Assembly (NCBI RefSeq): GCF_014395975.1
Contig: NZ_CP060714.1
Span: forward strand, 1,612,001 to 1,676,000
Source of the DNA: Diaphorobacter ruginosibacter
GTDB lineage: Bacteria; Pseudomonadota; Gammaproteobacteria; Burkholderiales; Burkholderiaceae_C
DNA length: 64,000 nucleotides
Direction of reading: 5' to 3'
Part shown: positions 59,791 to 64,000 of the stretch, piece by piece
How the letters are laid out: each line of letters starts with the position of its first letter
Numbering within the stretch: position 1 is the first letter of the stretch
The notes under the pieces: generated by a model
Databases searched by the model: none
The model's input: only the letters and a program-made list of their open reading frames with translations
What the model was told of the DNA's origin: nothing
Position numbers and translations under genes: made by a program

Positions 59791-60303
59791 ATGACTTCCA
59801 GCAACAACTCTTCGTTCAGCACCTGCGACCTGTGCGACGAGCACAAGGGCGATGAAACGGGCTCGTTCCGTGTGTTGCCTCCGATTTTCCAGAGTTACGG
59901 TGCCCGGGAGGCATTCTCCGGCCCGGTGGCCACGGTGAAATGCTTTGAGGACAACTCGGCCGTGAAGGCTGCGGTCGAGACACCCGGCCAGGGCAGGGTG
60001 CTGGTGGTGGACGGCGGCGGGTCGGTGCGCCGCGCGCTGGTCGGCGGCAACGTCGCGGCCACGGCAGCGCGCAACGGTTGGGCCGGCATCGTCGTGTTCG
60101 GAGCCGTACGCGATGTTGCCGAGTTGCGGGAAACACCCATGGGCATTCGTGCCCTGGCCCTGATTCCATTGCCCACCGAAAAACGCGGAGAGGGTCAGAG
60201 CGAGGTCGCCGTGCTGATCTCCGGCATCTGGGTGCGCCCCGGCGATTGGCTGTATGCGGACGCCGATGGCATGGTGGTGGGCGCGTCCCGCCTACAAGAG
60301 TAA
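59791..60303 (+). CDS. rraA: RraA-family protein (RNase E regulator / oxo-acid aldolase)
   Basis: A 170-residue RraA-like protein: ETPGQGRVLVVDGGGSVRRALVGGNVAATAARNGWAGIVVFGAVRDVAEL and the late RPGDWLYADADGMVV are the family marks. E. coli RraA inhibits RNase E, while close relatives with the G-x-x-R...D set are metal-dependent 4-hydroxy-4-methyl-2-oxoglutarate aldolases. The Arg-Asp pair (AVRD) is kept, so either role is possible. Monocistronic. Confidence 0.9.
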   Translation: MTSSNNSSFSTCDLCDEHKGDETGSFRVLPPIFQSYGAREAFSGPVATVKCFEDNSAVKAAVETPGQGRVLVVDGGGSVRRALVGGNVAATAARNGWAGIVVFGAVRDVAELRETPMGIRALALIPLPTEKRGEGQSEVAVLISGIWVRPGDWLYADADGMVVGASRLQE

Positions 60304-60326
60304 GAGCGGCGTGTGCCGATGAGCCA

Positions 60327-61295
60327 TCAATGGCTACCCTCGCCCGGGATGCGTTTGGGTTGAGCGGGGGCGCCGCGCGAGGGCAGGGTGGCCAGGACCA
60401 CGCTGGCCAATGCGATGCCAAAGGCCACAAGCTGCATGCCCGTGAAGCTTTCTCCTAGCACCAGCACGCCGAACAGCGCAGCGCTGACGGGCAGCAAGAC
60501 GGTGAAGACGCCACCCTGGGCTGCTGGAACCACTTTCAGCCCCGTCATCCACAGCCATACGGACCACATGCACGCGGCCAGGGCATAGAACAGGAGCAGC
60601 AGCCAGATGGTGCCCGGCACGGCGGCAAAGTCGAAACGGGTAGCGTAGTGGAGGCCGAATGGCGTCGCCAGCGCGAAGCCCCACAGGTTGATGAGTGATG
60701 TGATGCGCTTGGGACCCAGCGCGCCCGTCAGCTTCTTGCCGATCACCGAATACGCGGCCTCGCAGAGGGAGGCCGCCACCAGCAGCGCGTAGCCGATCCA
60801 TTCCAGGTGACCGGCACCGCGGGCTCCCGAGGAGCCGGCGGCTGCGCCATCGAGCTCCGGGTGCTGCACCTTGGCGATCGAGAAAAGTGCTATTCCTAGC
60901 ACCGCGCACACCACGGCCACCCAGGTTCGCGTCGCGATGTGCTCGCGCAGGAACACCCAGCTCATCACAGCGACACAGGCCGGAATGGAGGCCATGATCA
61001 CACCGGCCGAGGTGGCGCTGGTGAGGCTCACGCCCGAGATCATGCAGATGGTGAACAGAAAATTGCCAAAGAAGGACTGCAGGAACAGCAGTGCCCGTGT
61101 CTGGCGCGTCATCGGCGGCTCCTCGGGGCCTTTCCTCAGCCAGTGCGGCATCGCCACCACGCCGATGCCGAAGCGCAGCCATGCCAGCAGGAAGACGGGA
61201 AAGGTGGCGGCCAGGGGCTTGGACAGCGCCACATAGCTGCCCACGAGCGTCATGCTCAAGGCCAGGCACGCATAGGCGATGGGGCGGGAAATCAT
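60327..61295 (-). CDS. EamA/DMT-family permease
   Basis: A 322-residue protein with ten predicted membrane helices in two EamA repeats (SYVALSKPLAATFPVFLLAWLRFGIG; second repeat from about residue 170, ending FGVLVLGESFTGMQLVAFGIALASVVLA). Such transporters often export amino acids or metabolites. It is convergent with rraA, only 23 bp apart. The substrate is unknown. Confidence 0.9.
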   Translation of the reverse strand: MISRPIAYACLALSMTLVGSYVALSKPLAATFPVFLLAWLRFGIGVVAMPHWLRKGPEEPPMTRQTRALLFLQSFFGNFLFTICMISGVSLTSATSAGVIMASIPACVAVMSWVFLREHIATRTWVAVVCAVLGIALFSIAKVQHPELDGAAAGSSGARGAGHLEWIGYALLVAASLCEAAYSVIGKKLTGALGPKRITSLINLWGFALATPFGLHYATRFDFAAVPGTIWLLLLFYALAACMWSVWLWMTGLKVVPAAQGGVFTVLLPVSAALFGVLVLGESFTGMQLVAFGIALASVVLATLPSRGAPAQPKRIPGEGSH

Positions 61296-61693
61296 GGAGG
61301 GAAAAGCGGTCGGGGGAGGGGAAGAGGGCGATCCTGCGGACGCGTGCCGCGCATCATGCCTGAAAGCGCGGAGCGGAAGGGTGTCCGCTGGCCTGCAATG
61401 GTGTCTTCATTTCGTCTGGTTTTTTGCAGTGTGAAATCAATAATTCACATCATGGAATTATGAATTGCTGCGGCGCCGCATTTTTTCTCAATACAAGAAA
61501 TGTAATTTTTCATTGTGGAATGAAGTTGGTAAGTTGTTGATTTTAAATGATTAAAAATATGTCTTATATAAGACATAAGATTGATTCCAACTCTTATACA
61601 AGACTTAAAGTTGTCTCCAACGGCAGAGCAAAAGACACACGATGCAATGCCTAGGGTTTCAGCCAACTTTTCCTCTTGAATCTGGAGAATCAC
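61296..61693. promoter_or_regulatory. AT-rich control region of aceA
   Basis: 398 bp without a gene; the part from 61430 to 61620 is strongly AT-rich. It contains the palindrome pair listed separately, two near-repeats of AATTCACA/GAATTATGAATT type at 61440-61470, and a GGAG ribosome site before aceA. Confidence 0.6.
61561..61604. promoter_or_regulatory. Duplicated palindromic operator upstream of aceA
   Basis: A perfect 14-bp palindrome GTCTTATATAAGAC (61561-61574) and a second near-copy CTCTTATACAAGAC (61591-61604) start exactly 30 bp apart, about three helical turns. They lie 90-133 bp before the aceA start codon. The regulator is not encoded nearby and I do not name it. Confidence 0.7.
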
Positions 61694-63022
<1,329 letters not shown>

Positions 63023-63114
63023 TCCCATACCGGGTGGCGGTTCCGCGGGGTGGTTCCCGGGGTGAGCGGGGCTGCCCATCCGGCCGGTTTCAAAAAGGAA
63101 CTCGAGGAGAGAAG

Positions 63115-63140
63115 CCCACGGCGCGTGCCGTGGGTTTTTT
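63115..63140 (+). terminator. Rho-independent terminator of aceA
   Basis: An 8-bp stem CCCACGGC / GCCGTGGG with a 4-base loop (63115-63134), followed by six T. Confidence 0.85.
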
Positions 63141-63159
63141 CGTTGTGGTTTTGCTTTTT

Positions 63160-63187
63160 GGGGCGGAGGGCACTCCCGGCCTCCACC
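63160..63187. repeat. Repeat family A, shortened copy
   Basis: GGGCGGAGG is joined directly to GCACTCCCGGCCTCCACCCT, as if about 19 bp of the full palindrome at 22064-22113 had been deleted. The right flank also resembles that copy (AAACAA..A and, further on, GGAACTCAAC). Confidence 0.65.
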
Positions 63188-63331
63188 CTCAAACAACAAA
63201 GCAAAACCCCCATCGCCCAACAGTCGGAACTCAACGCAAAAGACCAAAAGAAAACCCCATGTTCATGCCCGTGTCACGCAGCATTTCTATGCTGCCCGAC
63301 GCCCGGAATCCCGGCGCTCCACGGAAGAAAA

Positions 63332-64000
63332 ATGAACACACAACGCAAGATCCAACTGAGCGGTCTCGGACTTTTGTCGATGGCTGCCATGGCAACACTC
63401 CACGGCTGCGGTGGCTCGGATGGCGATGCCGCCACCCAATCTGCCCATATCCAGTCGGCCTATGTCACGATCGGAACCAAGAACGAAGCCATTGCGCGCG
63501 TCATCACCAGCTACGTGCCTGAGGCATCGGCCGGTGCGCAAGCAGCCTGCCCGTTGATTACCGTCGATGGCACTCCAAGCCGCATGGCGCTGCGCACGGC
63601 GCCCGGCAGTCCCGCGCAGCGCCAGACGGCGAGTGATCCCAAAGACTCCAAGCCCTCGGTGTTTCCGGTCTCGGTGTGCGAGCAGACCTTGCCCGCAGGC
63701 GCGAAGTCGGTTTCCGTGGCCGACCTGGCGTTGCCGCTGCCGAAGGCGGAAGCCAAGCGCATCATCGTGCTGGGCGACAGCGGCTGCCGCCTGAAGAAGG
63801 CCGACAACGCATGGCAGGCGTGCACGGATTCGACCGCCTGGCCATTCGAGAAGGTGGCCAGTACTGCGGCGGCGCTCAAGCCCGATCTGGTGATGCATGT
63901 GGGCGACTACCACTATCGCGAGAACGCCTGCCCGTCCGATGTGGCCGGCTGCAAGGACAGCCCGTGGGGTTACGGCTGGGACACATGGCAGGCCGACCTG
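63332..64000 (+). CDS. Metallophosphoesterase lipoprotein (5' part, cut by window end)
   Basis: An uninterrupted frame of 223 codons runs to the window edge. A lipoprotein signal ends at Cys26 (LHGC), followed by a variable region with paired Cys. The calcineurin-type start of a metallophosphoesterase domain follows: VLGDSGCRL (metal-binding GDxG) and HVGDYHYRENAC (GDxxY). It is probably an exported phosphatase or nuclease. GGAAGAAAA precedes the ATG. The remaining metal-binding motifs would lie beyond the window. Confidence 0.85.
   Translation, partial: MNTQRKIQLSGLGLLSMAAMATLHGCGGSDGDAATQSAHIQSAYVTIGTKNEAIARVITSYVPEASAGAQAACPLITVDGTPSRMALRTAPGSPAQRQTASDPKDSKPSVFPVSVCEQTLPAGAKSVSVADLALPLPKAEAKRIIVLGDSGCRLKKADNAWQACTDSTAWPFEKVASTAAALKPDLVMHVGDYHYRENACPSDVAGCKDSPWGYGWDTWQADL

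Larger units (their letters stand above)
63023..63331. other. Gap between aceA and the metallophosphoesterase gene
   Basis: 309 bp without a gene. It contains the aceA terminator and the shortened copy of repeat family A (63160-63187) with its A-rich right flank to about 63256, then the ribosome site of the next gene. Confidence 0.5.

Overview
The window is a 64 kb stretch of high-GC chromosome carrying ordinary core genes. It most likely comes from a member of the Burkholderiales, probably Comamonadaceae. The pointers are a Bug-type tripartite tricarboxylate receptor beside a CaiB-type CoA-transferase, the ribB-ribH-nusB order, a RegB/RegA pair attached to the bo3 oxidase operon, several small proteins that look family-specific, and short palindromic repeats between genes. 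No rRNA, tRNA, CRISPR array, transposase or phage module was seen. The assignment rests on gene content and protein style, not on a database search.

Left part (1-22 kb): a hypothetical exported Ala/Lys-rich protein and acnB; a 97-residue unknown gene whose start codon abuts two near-perfect LexA (SOS) boxes; a LysR regulator divergent from an AidB-like acyl-CoA dehydrogenase / Bug receptor / CoA-transferase operon; an orphan ParB-domain protein; trhP (U32 family); a TauE-type permease; a CYTH protein; then a long leftward operon cyoA-cyoB-cyoC-cyoD-SURF1-regB-regA, divergent from an MHS-type MFS transporter.

Middle (22-46 kb): ybgC-tolQ-tolR-tolA, with tolB and pal not following; an aminotransferase; ribB(X)-ribH-nusB; a 2Fe-2S ferredoxin; then a roughly 700 bp non-coding stretch holding two exact-register 78 bp modules, each with an IHF-consensus site and clustered DnaA boxes. 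After that come an SDR, gshA with an overlapping FUSC exporter, a patatin lipoprotein, a VOC protein, a TPP-dependent enzyme with two small genes, ylqF, ltrA, truC, a DHH phosphoesterase, an MFS transporter and a thermonuclease-like protein.

Right part (46-64 kb): a META/DUF4377 lipoprotein, an M23 peptidase, a DUF3300 lipoprotein with a Gln-rich tandem-repeat tail, glnS divergent from rlmD, a BI-1 family membrane protein, and an iron/heme cluster (a GlcG/HbpS-like protein, hemP with a Fur box, and bfd-tonB-exbB-exbD with a Fur box). In this sequence tonB is broken by a one-base shift at a G6/C6 run. Then come a SWIB protein, rraA, an EamA permease, aceA (isocitrate lyase, behind a duplicated palindromic operator) and the start of a metallophosphoesterase lipoprotein cut by the window end.

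The most notable signals are regulatory rather than enzymatic: the DnaA-box/IHF double module (29.3-29.7 kb), the tandem SOS boxes (4.0 kb), the aceA operator pair, and three families of short repeats that sit just beyond terminators.
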